From: Psychroserpens mesophilus
GTDB taxonomy: Bacteria; Bacteroidota; Bacteroidia; Flavobacteriales; Flavobacteriaceae
DNA: 64,000 nt
Direction of reading: 5' to 3'
Assembly: GCF_000826645.1 (NCBI RefSeq)
Contig: NZ_JXJP01000003.1
Coordinates: 248,001-312,000 of the forward strand
This document shows, piece by piece, positions 26,269-35,277 of this stretch. The translations under genes were made by a program, and so were the position numbers. The notes below the pieces were generated by a model. The model saw only the letters and a program-made list of their open reading frames with translations. It searched no databases and was not told the DNA's origin. Each line of letters begins with the position of its first letter. Position 1 is the stretch's first letter.

Positions 26269-26958
26269 TTAGAATTTATGATGAAAACTCAATTGTAATT
26301 GCGCTTTTCCAACAGTATCTGTTTTTTGGTTCATCCAGCCTAACTGAAAACGCATGCCTTCTTTCAAAACATAACCCAAACCAAGATAAGTACGATTACG
26401 ATCGAAGAATTCAACTTCTCTCCCATCACCTATATCTTTTTGCCCGTTAACAAATAATTCATTATACAAAGCAGCATACAAAGCCCCTTTCTCTAGTGCT
26501 GATTTATTAAAAGGTACGTTCAAAAATAAGTTGTAGCGATATCGTGTTCTAAAATCCTGATCTTCAACAAATCGCTGCTCATATCTAAAGCGATGCGTCA
26601 GGTAAATTCTCTTACCTAATTGTTGCGGCATCAAGACTTCCTGATAAATTCTACTTTCAACAGAGGTAGCGTTGCCATCTCCAAATTCGCCAGTAGTAAT
26701 ATTTCCGTAGCCTAATGTTAATAGGACTTTAGAGTTTTTTGGTGTATAAGTTACTCCTGTTCTAATTAGTAGTTGTTCTAAATCACCTCCCAAATTCCAG
26801 TTACGATATTGAATATCTCCCTGAATCCCAAATTGACTTTCTTTAAACTGATGATTGAAGAAATACATGTACCAAGCACCTGTTTTTCCAGCTTCAACCT
26901 GAGCAAAACTGTTTGAAGAACAAAGTATAATTAAAAAAAGTAAGCATTTATATTTCAT
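26269..26958 (-). CDS. DUF2490 family exported beta-barrel-like protein
   Basis: The 229-residue protein has a signal peptide (to about 19, SSNSFA then QVEAGK). It is rich in aromatic and alternating residues, as in small outer-membrane barrels, and ends LQLSFHHKF with a terminal Phe. It matches the DUF2490 type: WYMYFFNHQF near the start and DFRTRYRYNL in the middle. Function unknown. It lies just upstream of menC on the same strand, which is not proof of a functional link. Confidence 0.8.
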   Translation of the reverse strand: MKYKCLLFLIILCSSNSFAQVEAGKTGAWYMYFFNHQFKESQFGIQGDIQYRNWNLGGDLEQLLIRTGVTYTPKNSKVLLTLGYGNITTGEFGDGNATSVESRIYQEVLMPQQLGKRIYLTHRFRYEQRFVEDQDFRTRYRYNLFLNVPFNKSALEKGALYAALYNELFVNGQKDIGDGREVEFFDRNRTYLGLGYVLKEGMRFQLGWMNQKTDTVGKAQLQLSFHHKF

Positions 26959-27031
26959 AGCGGTATTTTTAGCTAGTGCAAAAGTAAAGATTTTTAAGGA
27001 TTTCGTACTTTAGCATAAACCTTAATCTTAA

Positions 27032-27937
27032 ATGCACGAGCCAAGTTTTCCAAATATCATTTTGTATGCCATTCCATTGTTCATATTGGCAATGCTTTTA
27101 GAATTATTTATAACCGTAAAACAAGGTATCAAAACTTACGAAACTAAGGATGCGTTTTCATCTATTGCTATGGGTTTAGGAAATGTATTCTTAGGTTTTT
27201 TTAGTAAAGCCCTCGTGCTTTTATCCTTTGTTTACATCTACGATAATTTTAGATTGTTTACGATTCCAATTACCTGGTGGAGTTTTATATTAATCTTTTT
27301 TGCTGATGATTTTGCCTATTACTGGTTTCATCGGATCTCACATGAATGTCGTTTATTTTGGGCATCTCATGTGGTTCATCATTCTTCTCAGCATTATAAT
27401 TTAAGTACAGCCTTACGTCAGACCTGGTCTGGAGGATTTTATACCTTTATATTTTGGTTATGGTTGCCTTTGCTAGGTTTTCATCCCGCTATGATTATTC
27501 TTCAAATGTCTGTGAGTTTATTATATCAGTTTTGGATTCATACAGAAGCGATACACAAGATGCCTCATTGGTTTGAAGCTATTTTTAATACACCTTCACA
27601 TCATCGTGTGCATCATGGTAGTAATCCCTTATATCTCGATCGAAATCAAGCAGGCATTTTGATTATTTGGGACAAGCTTTTCGGCACTTTCCAACCCGAA
27701 TTAGAAGATGAAAAAGTGGTTTACGGATTGGTAAAAAACATCGACACCTATAATCCCATTAAAATTGCTTTTACAGAGTGGATTCACATGTTCAAGGATG
27801 CGTTTTCAGGACGAAAATCTTTAAAAAACAGATTCCTATACATTTTTAAACCACCAGGCTGGAAACACGATGGTACTGGAATTTTAAGTAGCGATTTGAG
27901 ATCAGATTGGTTAAACAAAAAATCTAATAAGAACTAA
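27032..27937 (+). CDS. Sterol desaturase/fatty acid hydroxylase family membrane protein
   Basis: The 301-residue protein has about 5 membrane helices and the three His clusters that bind the di-iron centre: HRISHE (about 102-107), HVVHHSSQH (about 113-121) and HHRVHHG (about 190-196). These proteins hydroxylate or desaturate lipids with O2. The substrate is unknown: a sterol, fatty acid or carotenoid is possible. The start is on the plus strand, divergent from the DUF2490 gene. Confidence 0.85.
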   Translation: MHEPSFPNIILYAIPLFILAMLLELFITVKQGIKTYETKDAFSSIAMGLGNVFLGFFSKALVLLSFVYIYDNFRLFTIPITWWSFILIFFADDFAYYWFHRISHECRLFWASHVVHHSSQHYNLSTALRQTWSGGFYTFIFWLWLPLLGFHPAMIILQMSVSLLYQFWIHTEAIHKMPHWFEAIFNTPSHHRVHHGSNPLYLDRNQAGILIIWDKLFGTFQPELEDEKVVYGLVKNIDTYNPIKIAFTEWIHMFKDAFSGRKSLKNRFLYIFKPPGWKHDGTGILSSDLRSDWLNKKSNKN

Positions 27938-27948
27938 GCGTCTATCTA

Positions 27949-28341
27949 CTATTGATTTGTATCCGTTTTAAGTAATTTAGTAGATGAAAACAAGTCGTGC
28001 ATACCTAATTCACTTCCAAAGAGCTAAGACAAGGCATCAAAAGGAATAAGTCTGCTTAAAGTACGAATTCGTATGTTCACAAAAGTAGGCCTTGTTCCAT
28101 CTTTAGTAATGACTTTGGTTTTTGTAACCATTTTTCCTAAAGTCTGACCTGTAATGGTTTCAAATATTAGATAATACAGAAACATAAGTATATAAAAAAT
28201 TAGATATTCAGCATTATAAAACTGACTCATAAGGACAACAACAAACCACAAGCTATAAATGACTATCAAATCGATAAGATAGTTAGCTAGTCTGGTTCCT
28301 TTATCTATATGTTTCATTGGTTGAATTGAATTCAACGCCAT
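27949..28341 (-). pseudogene. RDD family membrane protein interrupted by an in-frame TAG
   Basis: The open part (28024-28341) is 105 residues: the RDD-like start KGTRLANYLIDL and two membrane helices, then TGQTLGKMVTKTKV. It ends RLIPFDALS at TAG 28026-28024. Directly in frame behind that stop the sequence reads LFGSELGMHDLFSSTK and on to a second TAG at 27951-27949. That extension contains the G-x-HD-x-x-S-x-T motif that closes RDD domains. So one TAG replaces a sense codon, and the ancestral protein had about 130 residues. It may still make a shortened protein. It follows the UPF0173 gene by 21 bases. Confidence 0.75.
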
Positions 28342-28362
28342 AAAATGTGGACTTTCATAACA

Positions 28363-29040
28363 TTATAACTCAATACTCTCTCCAATCTCTAACAGCATTA
28401 AATCTTTATTTTTATCGAAGAATTTTCGTTTTGCAACTTCATGATCTATTTCGATATATCCAAAGGTATCAAAGTGGTAGCCTAACACCTTATCACATGC
28501 AACAAAATCACTTGCAAGTATAGCGTCATCAATTCCCATGGTAAAATTATCTCCAATGGGTAGAATAGCTAAATCAAGTTGTGTTTGTAATGGAATTAAT
28601 TTCATATCCATCGTTAATGCAGTATCTCCTGCGATATAAACATTTTTATGTTCTCCTTCTATGACGAAACCTCCCGGTTGACCACCATAGCTACCATCTG
28701 GAAAAGACGAGGTATGAATAGCATTGACGTATTTTAGGTTTCCAAATTCAAAATCCCATTGGCCACCATGATTCATTGGGTGATTTTCTAGTCCTAATTT
28801 ATCGTAATACGTAGCAATCTCAAAATTAGAAACAACGACTGCACCTGTTCGCTTAGCAATTGCTTCTACGTCGAGGATATGATCCTGATGTGCATGAGTC
28901 ACCAGAATATAATCTGCTTTAAGTTGTTCTATATCAATTTTAGAAGCTTTAGGATTACCAGAAATAAAAGGATCAACTAAAATAGTAACATCAGCGACCT
29001 GAATACCTAAACTTGCGTGACCATAAAATGTAATTTGCAT
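28363..29040 (-). CDS. UPF0173 family metal-dependent hydrolase (metallo-beta-lactamase fold)
   Basis: The 225-residue cytoplasmic protein has the full HxHxDH motif in VTHAHQDHI near 48-56, AGDTALTMDM near 137-146, and GYHFDTF near 190-196. Length and motifs fit UPF0173. The reaction is unknown. It lies between menA and the broken RDD gene on the same strand. A terminator at 29088-29125 separates it from menA, so it is probably its own unit. Confidence 0.85.
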   Translation of the reverse strand: MQITFYGHASLGIQVADVTILVDPFISGNPKASKIDIEQLKADYILVTHAHQDHILDVEAIAKRTGAVVVSNFEIATYYDKLGLENHPMNHGGQWDFEFGNLKYVNAIHTSSFPDGSYGGQPGGFVIEGEHKNVYIAGDTALTMDMKLIPLQTQLDLAILPIGDNFTMGIDDAILASDFVACDKVLGYHFDTFGYIEIDHEVAKRKFFDKNKDLMLLEIGESIEL

Positions 29041-29087
29041 AACATGAAATATTTAAAAAAATAATTAACAGCAAGGTAAATTACGAA

Positions 29088-29125
29088 AAAACTCAGACAG
29101 ATTAAAGATAATTTGTCTGAGTTTT
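29088..29125 (-). terminator. Intrinsic terminator after menA
   Basis: aaaactcagaca (29088-29099) and tgtctgagtttt (29114-29125) form a 12-bp stem with a 14-base loop, downstream of the menA stop. It closes the menB-menA unit. Confidence 0.75.
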
Positions 29126-29236
29126 AAAGCCCCAAATTTCATTGCCAACATAATAGCAAATAATGCCGACCTACAAAATTTCAATACTAAATATATGAAT
29201 TAATTATTTGAAAACCAAACAATTATGTTAAAAAAA

Positions 29237-30142
29237 TCACAAAATATAACCTATCCCTAAAAGTACTGATAATAAAAAGGTAGTTAAAGCTAGTACTTTT
29301 AACTGCGAATCAAAATCATCAGCTGCTTTAGCTTTGTTAATTTTAAGCATGTGGATAATTAGAGGTATATATGCTATAAAAAAGAGGATGTTGTAAAATG
29401 ACGAAAAATATAAAATTCCAAATAATAATGAGACCAAGATTGCAGAACCAATTAAAAACATATGATATTGTTTCGCTTTTTTCTTCCCTAGCTTAACTGC
29501 TAAAGTTATTTTATTTGAAGCTTTATCAGATTCTATATCTCGCATGTTATTAAGATTTAATACGCCTGCACTTAATAATCCTAAGGTGATTGCTGGTAAA
29601 AATATGTGATGATCTAATTGCTTTACAAATAACAAATAACTACCACCTACACTTACCAAACCGAAAAAAATGAAAACAAATACGTCTCCTAAACCTCTGT
29701 AACCATATGCCGACTCTCCAACAGTATAAGTTATAGCCGCATAAATAGATAAACCAGCCAGTAAAAAAAACAGAAGAGACAGTAGTAGATGACTCACTCC
29801 AAAAGAGGCATAAATTAGGCCAACAGATAAACCTACAACTATTAGGATATTGTTCTTTATACCAAGCATCATTTCATGTTCGCTTATAGCTCCACTTTGT
29901 ATTGCTCGTTCAGGACCTACTCTATTTTCATTATCAGTTCCTTTGATACCATCACCATAATCGTTTGCCAGATTAGAGAGAATTTGTAAACTTATGGTTA
30001 AGAGAATTGCTAAAATAAATATGAACATATTAAAGGCTCCATTATGTTCAGCTAAACAAGCACCAATAATAATTCCTGAAACTGACAAGGGCAAAGTTCG
30101 CAATCGAAAAGCAGCAATCCAGGGTTTGATTTTTTTAAACAT
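29237..30142 (-). CDS. menA: 1,4-dihydroxy-2-naphthoate polyprenyltransferase (MenA)
   Basis: A 301-residue UbiA-family integral membrane protein with about 9 helices. The first Asp-rich motif is N60-D61-x-x-D64 in NDYGDGIKGTD, and the second is NNMRDIESDK near 197-206; both bind the Mg-diphosphate of the prenyl donor. MenA attaches the isoprenoid chain to DHNA and releases CO2 in the inner membrane. It is 15 bases downstream of menB, so the two are one operon. Confidence 0.9.
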   Translation of the reverse strand: MFKKIKPWIAAFRLRTLPLSVSGIIIGACLAEHNGAFNMFIFILAILLTISLQILSNLANDYGDGIKGTDNENRVGPERAIQSGAISEHEMMLGIKNNILIVVGLSVGLIYASFGVSHLLLSLLFFLLAGLSIYAAITYTVGESAYGYRGLGDVFVFIFFGLVSVGGSYLLFVKQLDHHIFLPAITLGLLSAGVLNLNNMRDIESDKASNKITLAVKLGKKKAKQYHMFLIGSAILVSLLFGILYFSSFYNILFFIAYIPLIIHMLKINKAKAADDFDSQLKVLALTTFLLSVLLGIGYIL

Positions 30143-30157
30143 ATAACAGAACTCTAT

Positions 30158-30997
30158 TTACGGAATCCATTTTTTATCGAAGTTCGGTTTACGCTTTTCT
30201 AAAAACGCATCACGACCTTCTTTTGCTTCATCTGTCATATATGCCAATCGCGTTGCTTCACCTGCAAATACTTGCTGCCCGACCATACCATCATCGGTAA
30301 GATTCATAGCAAATTTTAACATTTTAATAGATGTTGGTGATTTCGCTAATATGGCTTGAGCCCATTCATAGGCTGTGTCTTCGAGCTCGTCATGAGGAAT
30401 TACGGCATTCACCATGCCCATATCATAAGCCTCTTGCGCTGAATAATTTCTTCCGAGGAAAAAAATCTCACGCGCTCTTTTTTGTCCGACCATTTTGGCC
30501 AAATATGCAGATCCATAACCACCATCAAAACTTGTCACATCTGCATCTGTTTGTTTAAAAATTGCGTGTTCTTTACTTGCTAACGTTAAATCACAAACCA
30601 CATGTAAACTATGTCCACCACCAACAGCCCAACCAGGAACAACAGCAATAACTGCCTTAGGCATAAATCTGATAAGACGCTGAACTTCTAGAATGTTTAA
30701 ACGATGGTAACCATCCTCTCCAACATAACCTTGATGACCTCTTGCTTTTTGGTCACCTCCAGAACAAAAACTCCAGATACCGTCTTTAGTTGATGGACCT
30801 TCGGCAGATAGTAAAACGACACCAATTGATACATCTTCATTGGCATCATAAAAAGCATCATAAAGTTCACTTGTGGTTTTTGGCCTGAAAGCATTTCTTA
30901 TATCAGGACGATTAAATGCAATTCTAGCGACTCCATTACATTTTTTATAGGTAATATCTTCATAGGTTTTAGCAGTAACCCATTTTGCTTTTTCCAT
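30158..30997 (-). CDS. menB: 1,4-dihydroxy-2-naphthoyl-CoA synthase (MenB)
   Basis: A 279-residue crotonase-fold enzyme. The oxyanion-hole segments CSGGDQKARG (78-87) and GWAVGGGHS (122-130) are present, and QTDADVTSFDGGYG covers about 149-162. The Asp in that last motif marks the bicarbonate-independent type of MenB. It closes the second ring by Claisen condensation of o-succinylbenzoyl-CoA. It precedes menA. A TATTTTTG promoter element lies 18 bases before the start. Confidence 0.92.
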   Translation of the reverse strand: MEKAKWVTAKTYEDITYKKCNGVARIAFNRPDIRNAFRPKTTSELYDAFYDANEDVSIGVVLLSAEGPSTKDGIWSFCSGGDQKARGHQGYVGEDGYHRLNILEVQRLIRFMPKAVIAVVPGWAVGGGHSLHVVCDLTLASKEHAIFKQTDADVTSFDGGYGSAYLAKMVGQKRAREIFFLGRNYSAQEAYDMGMVNAVIPHDELEDTAYEWAQAILAKSPTSIKMLKFAMNLTDDGMVGQQVFAGEATRLAYMTDEAKEGRDAFLEKRKPNFDKKWIP

Positions 30998-31015
30998 AGT
31001 TCAATCTATTTACTA

Positions 31016-31023
31016 CAAAAATA
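31016..31023 (-). promoter_or_regulatory. -7 element TATTTTTG of menB
   Basis: On the minus strand TATTTTTG fits TAnnTTTG and lies 18 bases before the menB start. The nearest TTG upstream is at a spacing of 29 bases, so the -33 element is weak. Confidence 0.45.
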
Positions 31024-31220
31024 CTGCTTTTAAATATAATATGTAAGTCAATAAGCACCCAAAAACAGACGAAAACGGCAAAAATTTTTTCAAATTATTT
31101 TAAATTTCTTTTTTTAAAATAAACGTATCTGACGTTCTGGTAATATTCATAGTAACATAAAAATTGGTTACTACTAGAATTTCTTGATTACCTTCTGCTC
31201 GACTAGCTATTTATGATTTC

Positions 31221-31493
31221 ATGAATTATTTTAGAAACACGAAACTTTTTGAACCCATATCCCATCGGGTTAATTCTTATTCGTTTTCATTATTAGAAAC
31301 TACTGAAGTAAAATCTATTTCTCCAAATCTGATTGACCATGGTGTTGTAAGTTATAATGAATCAGGACCAATGAATGCTATCATTGAAAGCAGTTATTGT
31401 GATCATAAAAATATTACTAACGATACTATGTACGAGGGATTAGTTTCTGTCTATAAAAGCGTCATGGTTAAAATGATCATCTCGTTAAATTAA
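31221..31493 (+). CDS. Doubtful 90-residue open frame
   Basis: The frame runs from ATG to TAA with a fairly normal amino-acid mix, but no family motif, membrane segment or clear ribosome-binding site is visible. No promoter of the usual type precedes it. It may be a remnant of a decayed gene or a chance frame in an AT-rich gap. Confidence 0.25.
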   Translation: MNYFRNTKLFEPISHRVNSYSFSLLETTEVKSISPNLIDHGVVSYNESGPMNAIIESSYCDHKNITNDTMYEGLVSVYKSVMVKMIISLN

Positions 31494-31664
31494 GCATGTT
31501 TAGGTAGCTACCAATCTCCAATGGCAACTAATGGTAAATACTTCATTTTAAAACTATTTTTATCAACATTAAATTAGTTCATGATACTATCAGATAGATA
31601 GTTTTAACAATTTTAACCAAATTGATAACGATAATACAAAAGTTATTTAAACTTCAGAAATCTC

Positions 31665-31695
31665 TTGAATAGACAGCACAGACATTTTATATTTG
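31665..31695 (+). promoter_or_regulatory. Promoter TTG-N20-TATATTTG
   Basis: TTG at 31665-31667 and TATATTTG at 31688-31695 are 20 bases apart, a canonical Bacteroidetes promoter 24 bases before the 139-residue gene. Confidence 0.75.
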
Positions 31696-31719
31696 AGCTC
31701 CCTATAAAATAATAACTAC

Positions 31720-32139
31720 ATGTCAATTATTGATTCCCCAATCTATAATAAGTTACTGTTTAAAAAAACGATAACTTTAGGAAATTTATATTTCTTTGAA
31801 ACCTATTTAATAGCTGAATTTAACGAAGGTGTTATTATTAATTTTGACAATTTTAATGAAGCACAGTTAGCAATAAAAGAACATTACAACAACGCGGCAT
31901 TTGGCTTTATTTCAAATAGAATACATTCGTATTCTATTGTCATTACAGACGCTCCAAAATTTAATACTACTTTTAATAATTTGAAAGCTTATGCTACTGT
32001 AACCTATTCGTCCTTTGCGAGTAAAGTATTTGAAATGGAAAATCACTTTTTCGAGTTTAATAGAAAAAATTTCGATGATTTATCAAATGCTATTATTTGG
32101 GTTGAAGAAAGTTTAAAAGGTATCACTACATCTAGTTAA
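31720..32139 (+). CDS. SpoIIAA/STAS-like small cytoplasmic protein
   Basis: The 139-residue protein has no signal peptide. The alternating strands and helices (NLYFFETYLIAEFNEGVIIN, then NNAAFGFISNRIHSYSIV, then AYATVTYSS) recall a lineage-specific Flavobacteriaceae group with an SpoIIAA-like fold. I am sure it is a real gene because of its promoter and codon pattern, less sure of the fold. Its end overlaps the convergent S1-domain gene by 8 bases. Function unknown. Confidence 0.65.
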   Translation: MSIIDSPIYNKLLFKKTITLGNLYFFETYLIAEFNEGVIINFDNFNEAQLAIKEHYNNAAFGFISNRIHSYSIVITDAPKFNTTFNNLKAYATVTYSSFASKVFEMENHFFEFNRKNFDDLSNAIIWVEESLKGITTSS

Positions 32140-32962
32140 GATAGATGCCATCATCTTTTAAAGTAATTAGTTTTTGTTTATACAAAGCACCAATAGCCTT
32201 TTTAAAGCTTTTTTTACTCATTTCCAATTCATCTTTTATCTGATCTGGATTCGACTTATCTGTAAGAGGCAAAAATCCATCACTATCCTCTAAAGTATGT
32301 AGAATTTTTTCAGCATTAGGTTCAATATTGCGATAGCCTATTTGACCAAGCGTGATATCAAGCTTATTATCATGGCGAACTTTTTTTACAATACCTTTAA
32401 GTTGATCACCTACACTTAATTCTTTATAAATATCATCCTTATAAATCAATCCATGATGTTGTTTATTAACTATCACATTCATGCCAAGCTCTGAAGGATG
32501 AGATATAATTAAATCGACTTCATCAAATTGCTGAACCGTTAAGTCTTTATTATCTAGAAAACGATTGGTTTTACTCGAAGCCACTAAACGTCCTGTTTCT
32601 TCATCTAAATAACAATAGATTAAATACCAGCCACCAGCTTTCATTTTAAACGCTTGCTCTTTAAAAGGACAAAACAATTCCTTAACCATTCCCCAATCTA
32701 AAAATGCTCCATGTTGTGTTACTTGATTGCATCGTAACATTGCAAAATTATTAACGGTTACATAAGGCGCATCAGTTACTGCAACTGGGCGTTCTTCATT
32801 ATCCAAATACACAAAGACATCGATAGGTTCCCAGATTTTAAATTCTTCAGGCACATATCTGTTAGGTAAAAGCACTTCATTTCCATCAGCATCAGCAAGG
32901 TATAAACCCTGTTCACTTTCACGAAGTATATCCAATGTATTGTATTCTCCTATTTTTATCAT
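32132..32962 (-). CDS. S1-domain RNA-binding protein, CvfB/YitL-like
   Basis: The 276-residue protein follows the CvfB plan: tandem S1-like barrels at about 1-60, 65-135 (NQVTQHGAFLDWG) and 140-210 (VGDQLKGIVKKVRHDNKLDI), then a winged-helix end with KSFKKAIGALYKQKLI. CvfB homologues bind RNA and affect virulence-gene expression in Staphylococcus. The TATCTTTG element lies only 4 bases upstream of the ATG, which suggests a leaderless mRNA. Confidence 0.85.
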   Translation of the reverse strand: MIKIGEYNTLDILRESEQGLYLADADGNEVLLPNRYVPEEFKIWEPIDVFVYLDNEERPVAVTDAPYVTVNNFAMLRCNQVTQHGAFLDWGMVKELFCPFKEQAFKMKAGGWYLIYCYLDEETGRLVASSKTNRFLDNKDLTVQQFDEVDLIISHPSELGMNVIVNKQHHGLIYKDDIYKELSVGDQLKGIVKKVRHDNKLDITLGQIGYRNIEPNAEKILHTLEDSDGFLPLTDKSNPDQIKDELEMSKKSFKKAIGALYKQKLITLKDDGIYLN

Positions 32963-32966
32963 GCCG

Positions 32967-32974
32967 CAAAGATA
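32967..32974 (-). promoter_or_regulatory. -7 element TATCTTTG directly before the CvfB-like start
   Basis: The element ends 4 bases before the ATG, so transcription would begin at or within a few bases of the start codon. The family-conserved N terminus MIKIGEYNTL argues against a later start. Confidence 0.45.
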
Positions 32975-32999
32975 CAGATATTACATATTAGAAATAAAA

Positions 33000-33034
33000 A
33001 AAGCGTTAGAATTCTATTTGAATAAAAACGCTTT
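33000..33034 (-). terminator. Intrinsic terminator after the DUF2853 gene
   Basis: aaagcgtt (33000-33007) and aacgcttt (33027-33034) enclose a 19-base loop. The leftward transcript ends in a T-run, closing the PaaI-menF-menD-DUF2853 unit. Confidence 0.7.
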
Positions 33035-33056
33035 GTATGTTAAAAGTGAGCTTATT

Positions 33057-33398
33057 TTATTTATAAACCGATTCTTTCTTAAAGTGCTTTGTCAATAAAT
33101 AATACACAACAGCTCTGTACTTATTTCGGTTAGATTTACCGTATGTTTCCATAACAGCATCTATTCCTTTATCTAAATTGGGACCATCTTTCAATCCTAA
33201 TTTTTTAATTAAGAAGTTGTTTTTTACTGTTGCTAATTCTGAATCATCAGATCCCGAAACTGTTGCAGCATCAGCATTATAAATTGATGGTCCACAACCA
33301 ATAGTCACTTTGGTTAATAAATCCATATCAGGACTTACGCCACATTTATCTTTTAAATCTGCAGCATATTTTGCTATTAATTCGTCTCTTTTACTCAT
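33057..33398 (-). CDS. DUF2853 family protein
   Basis: The 113-residue helical cytoplasmic protein fits DUF2853: MSKRDELIAKYAADLKDKCG at the start, VTIGCGPSIYNADAATVSGS in the middle and YRAVVYYLLTKHF at the end. Function unknown. It lies 88 bases downstream of menD and before a terminator, so it may be the last gene of the menF-menD operon. Confidence 0.85.
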   Translation of the reverse strand: MSKRDELIAKYAADLKDKCGVSPDMDLLTKVTIGCGPSIYNADAATVSGSDDSELATVKNNFLIKKLGLKDGPNLDKGIDAVMETYGKSNRNKYRAVVYYLLTKHFKKESVYK

Positions 33399-33486
33399 GT
33401 GTAATTGATTTTAGTGTTATTAAAAAGCTTCATAAATATAATCAATTTTTAGACACCTAAAAAATGAATAAGTCACAAAACGTTTT

Positions 33487-35247
33487 CTATTTAATAAACT
33501 TGAAATAGTCTAAGAGAATACTATCATTTTCCGTTCTTGGTGTAAACACTTCAAGAAGTTTTGGTGTTTTAGATTTGTTAAAGAAGCCTTTAAGTGATTC
33601 CGTTAGTTCCATTTCGTTTGAAGCTTTTGCGTATTCAAATTGGTACATTTTACATAAATGTTGAGCAGACAAATGATGAATGGTTTCAAAATAGTTGTCG
33701 AAATTATCTGTATTCTTATGACCAGGCAAGATTCTGAAAATCCCGCCGCCTTGATTATTAATGACAATGATTCTGAAGGTATTAGGAATGTAATTATTCC
33801 ATAAGGCATTACTATCGTAGAAAAAACTTAAATCACCTGTGATAAACGTCGTTTGTTTATTTGAAATTGCAGCACATCCTATAGCTGTAGATGTGCTTCC
33901 ATCAATACCACTTGTACCTCGATTACAAAAGACTTGTAGTGAAGGATTCAAATTAAATAATTGTGCATATCGTACAGCAGAACTATTACCAAGCTGAAGT
34001 ATGGTTTTGTTAGGAATGGTTTTCAAAACCTGATTAAACACTTTAAAATCTGAAAATGGAATCTCCTTAATATATTCTAAATGCCTTTTGCTTCTGTGCT
34101 TTTTGACCGAAGTCCATGTGTCAAAATAATTACTTTTCGGAAGATGGGTTATTTTTGATAAAAATGCCGAAAAAAATTGATTGGGTGATACTTCAATATG
34201 TTTGGTCAAACAGAAAAACGTGTCATAAGCTTTCTTTTCATCGATATGCCAATGGTGTTTCGGTTTGTGTTGTCTTAAAAATGCTTTAATTTTTTTAGAG
34301 ACAATCATACCTCCAAACGTAATCAATATCTCGGGTTGAAGCGCTTTCAATTCTTCGGGAGATAAAGGCGCAATTAGTTTATCTATACTCGGAAAAAAAT
34401 TAGGATGGTGTAAATTAGAAGTCGTCTCAGTGAAAACTAAAACACTGTCATCGTCTGCAAGTTCTTCTAAAAGTTTTTGCTCAACAGAATTGGGAGGTAA
34501 AACGCCTACCAGTATCATTTTTCTTTGCGCAACATACCATTCGTCAATACAATCTTCTAATTCTGCATCATCAATTTTAACAGGTTTTAAATCAAGAGTT
34601 TCAACTTCTGGCTTAACTGTTAAAGTCTCCGTAAGCTCATAAAGAGGTTCATCAAAAGGAACATTAATATGAACTGGTCCTTTTTTAAGCTTTGCTAAAT
34701 TTAAAGCTGTATTTATTTCAGCTTCGTTAAATGATTGAATACCTTGTTGTAAGCCTAAAATACGTTCTAATTTATTTTCTAAGCTTTTAAATATTGGTAA
34801 TTCTTCCTTTTTGGGCAAGTTATTTTCGTCTTTGATATCCAGCTTTAAGTTTGCAGAATAGACAATATGGTTTTCAAATACATTTTTTTGATTAATGGTT
34901 TGTCCATCACCTATGTCAATTAAATGTTTAGGTCTATCTGCTGAAAGAACTGCCATTGGAATATCACTATAAAATGCTTCAGAGACCGCTGGATAATAAT
35001 TAAGTAATGCACTTCCAGAGGTACAAACCACAGCAACGGTTTCGTTTGTTTGTTGCGCAATTCCTAAGGCAAAAAAGGCAGCACATCGCTCATCGACAAT
35101 ACTATAACAAGTAAAATAACTATCGTTCGTAAATCCTATAGTTAGTGGTGCATTTCTACTTCCTGGAGAAATAACAATATGCTTAATATGTTTGAGTTTA
35201 CACAACTGAACAACAGTTTGTGCTAAAGGAATTTTAGGGTATTTCAT
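33487..35247 (-). CDS. menD: SEPHCHC synthase (MenD)
   Basis: A 586-residue ThDP-dependent enzyme. The N-terminal PYR domain begins with ISPGSRNAPLTIGF near 26-39 and CTSGSALLNYYPAV. The C-terminal PP domain has CNRGTSGIDGSTSTAIG and FITGDLSFFYDSNALWNN. It condenses 2-oxoglutarate with isochorismate in the first committed step of menaquinone synthesis. It lies 30 bases downstream of menF. Confidence 0.92.
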   Translation of the reverse strand: MKYPKIPLAQTVVQLCKLKHIKHIVISPGSRNAPLTIGFTNDSYFTCYSIVDERCAAFFALGIAQQTNETVAVVCTSGSALLNYYPAVSEAFYSDIPMAVLSADRPKHLIDIGDGQTINQKNVFENHIVYSANLKLDIKDENNLPKKEELPIFKSLENKLERILGLQQGIQSFNEAEINTALNLAKLKKGPVHINVPFDEPLYELTETLTVKPEVETLDLKPVKIDDAELEDCIDEWYVAQRKMILVGVLPPNSVEQKLLEELADDDSVLVFTETTSNLHHPNFFPSIDKLIAPLSPEELKALQPEILITFGGMIVSKKIKAFLRQHKPKHHWHIDEKKAYDTFFCLTKHIEVSPNQFFSAFLSKITHLPKSNYFDTWTSVKKHRSKRHLEYIKEIPFSDFKVFNQVLKTIPNKTILQLGNSSAVRYAQLFNLNPSLQVFCNRGTSGIDGSTSTAIGCAAISNKQTTFITGDLSFFYDSNALWNNYIPNTFRIIVINNQGGGIFRILPGHKNTDNFDNYFETIHHLSAQHLCKMYQFEYAKASNEMELTESLKGFFNKSKTPKLLEVFTPRTENDSILLDYFKFIK

Positions 35248-35277
35248 GACTGTAAATTTAAGAAAAATATGTCTCTT

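Larger units (their letters stand above)
30998..31664. other. Long gap between menB and the next gene, mostly without recognisable content
   Basis: About 670 bases hold the menB promoter, a doubtful 90-residue frame at 31221-31493, short palindromes (ggtagctacc at 31503-31512) and AT-rich sequence. I see no RNA gene, no terminator with a T-run and no repeat. This is the longest stretch without a well-supported gene in the window. Confidence 0.6.

Noticed and set aside
31503-31512. Palindrome GGTAGCTACC and nearby short inverted repeats
   Set aside because: Isolated 10-bp palindrome, no partner site or promoter next to it, so no function can be supported.
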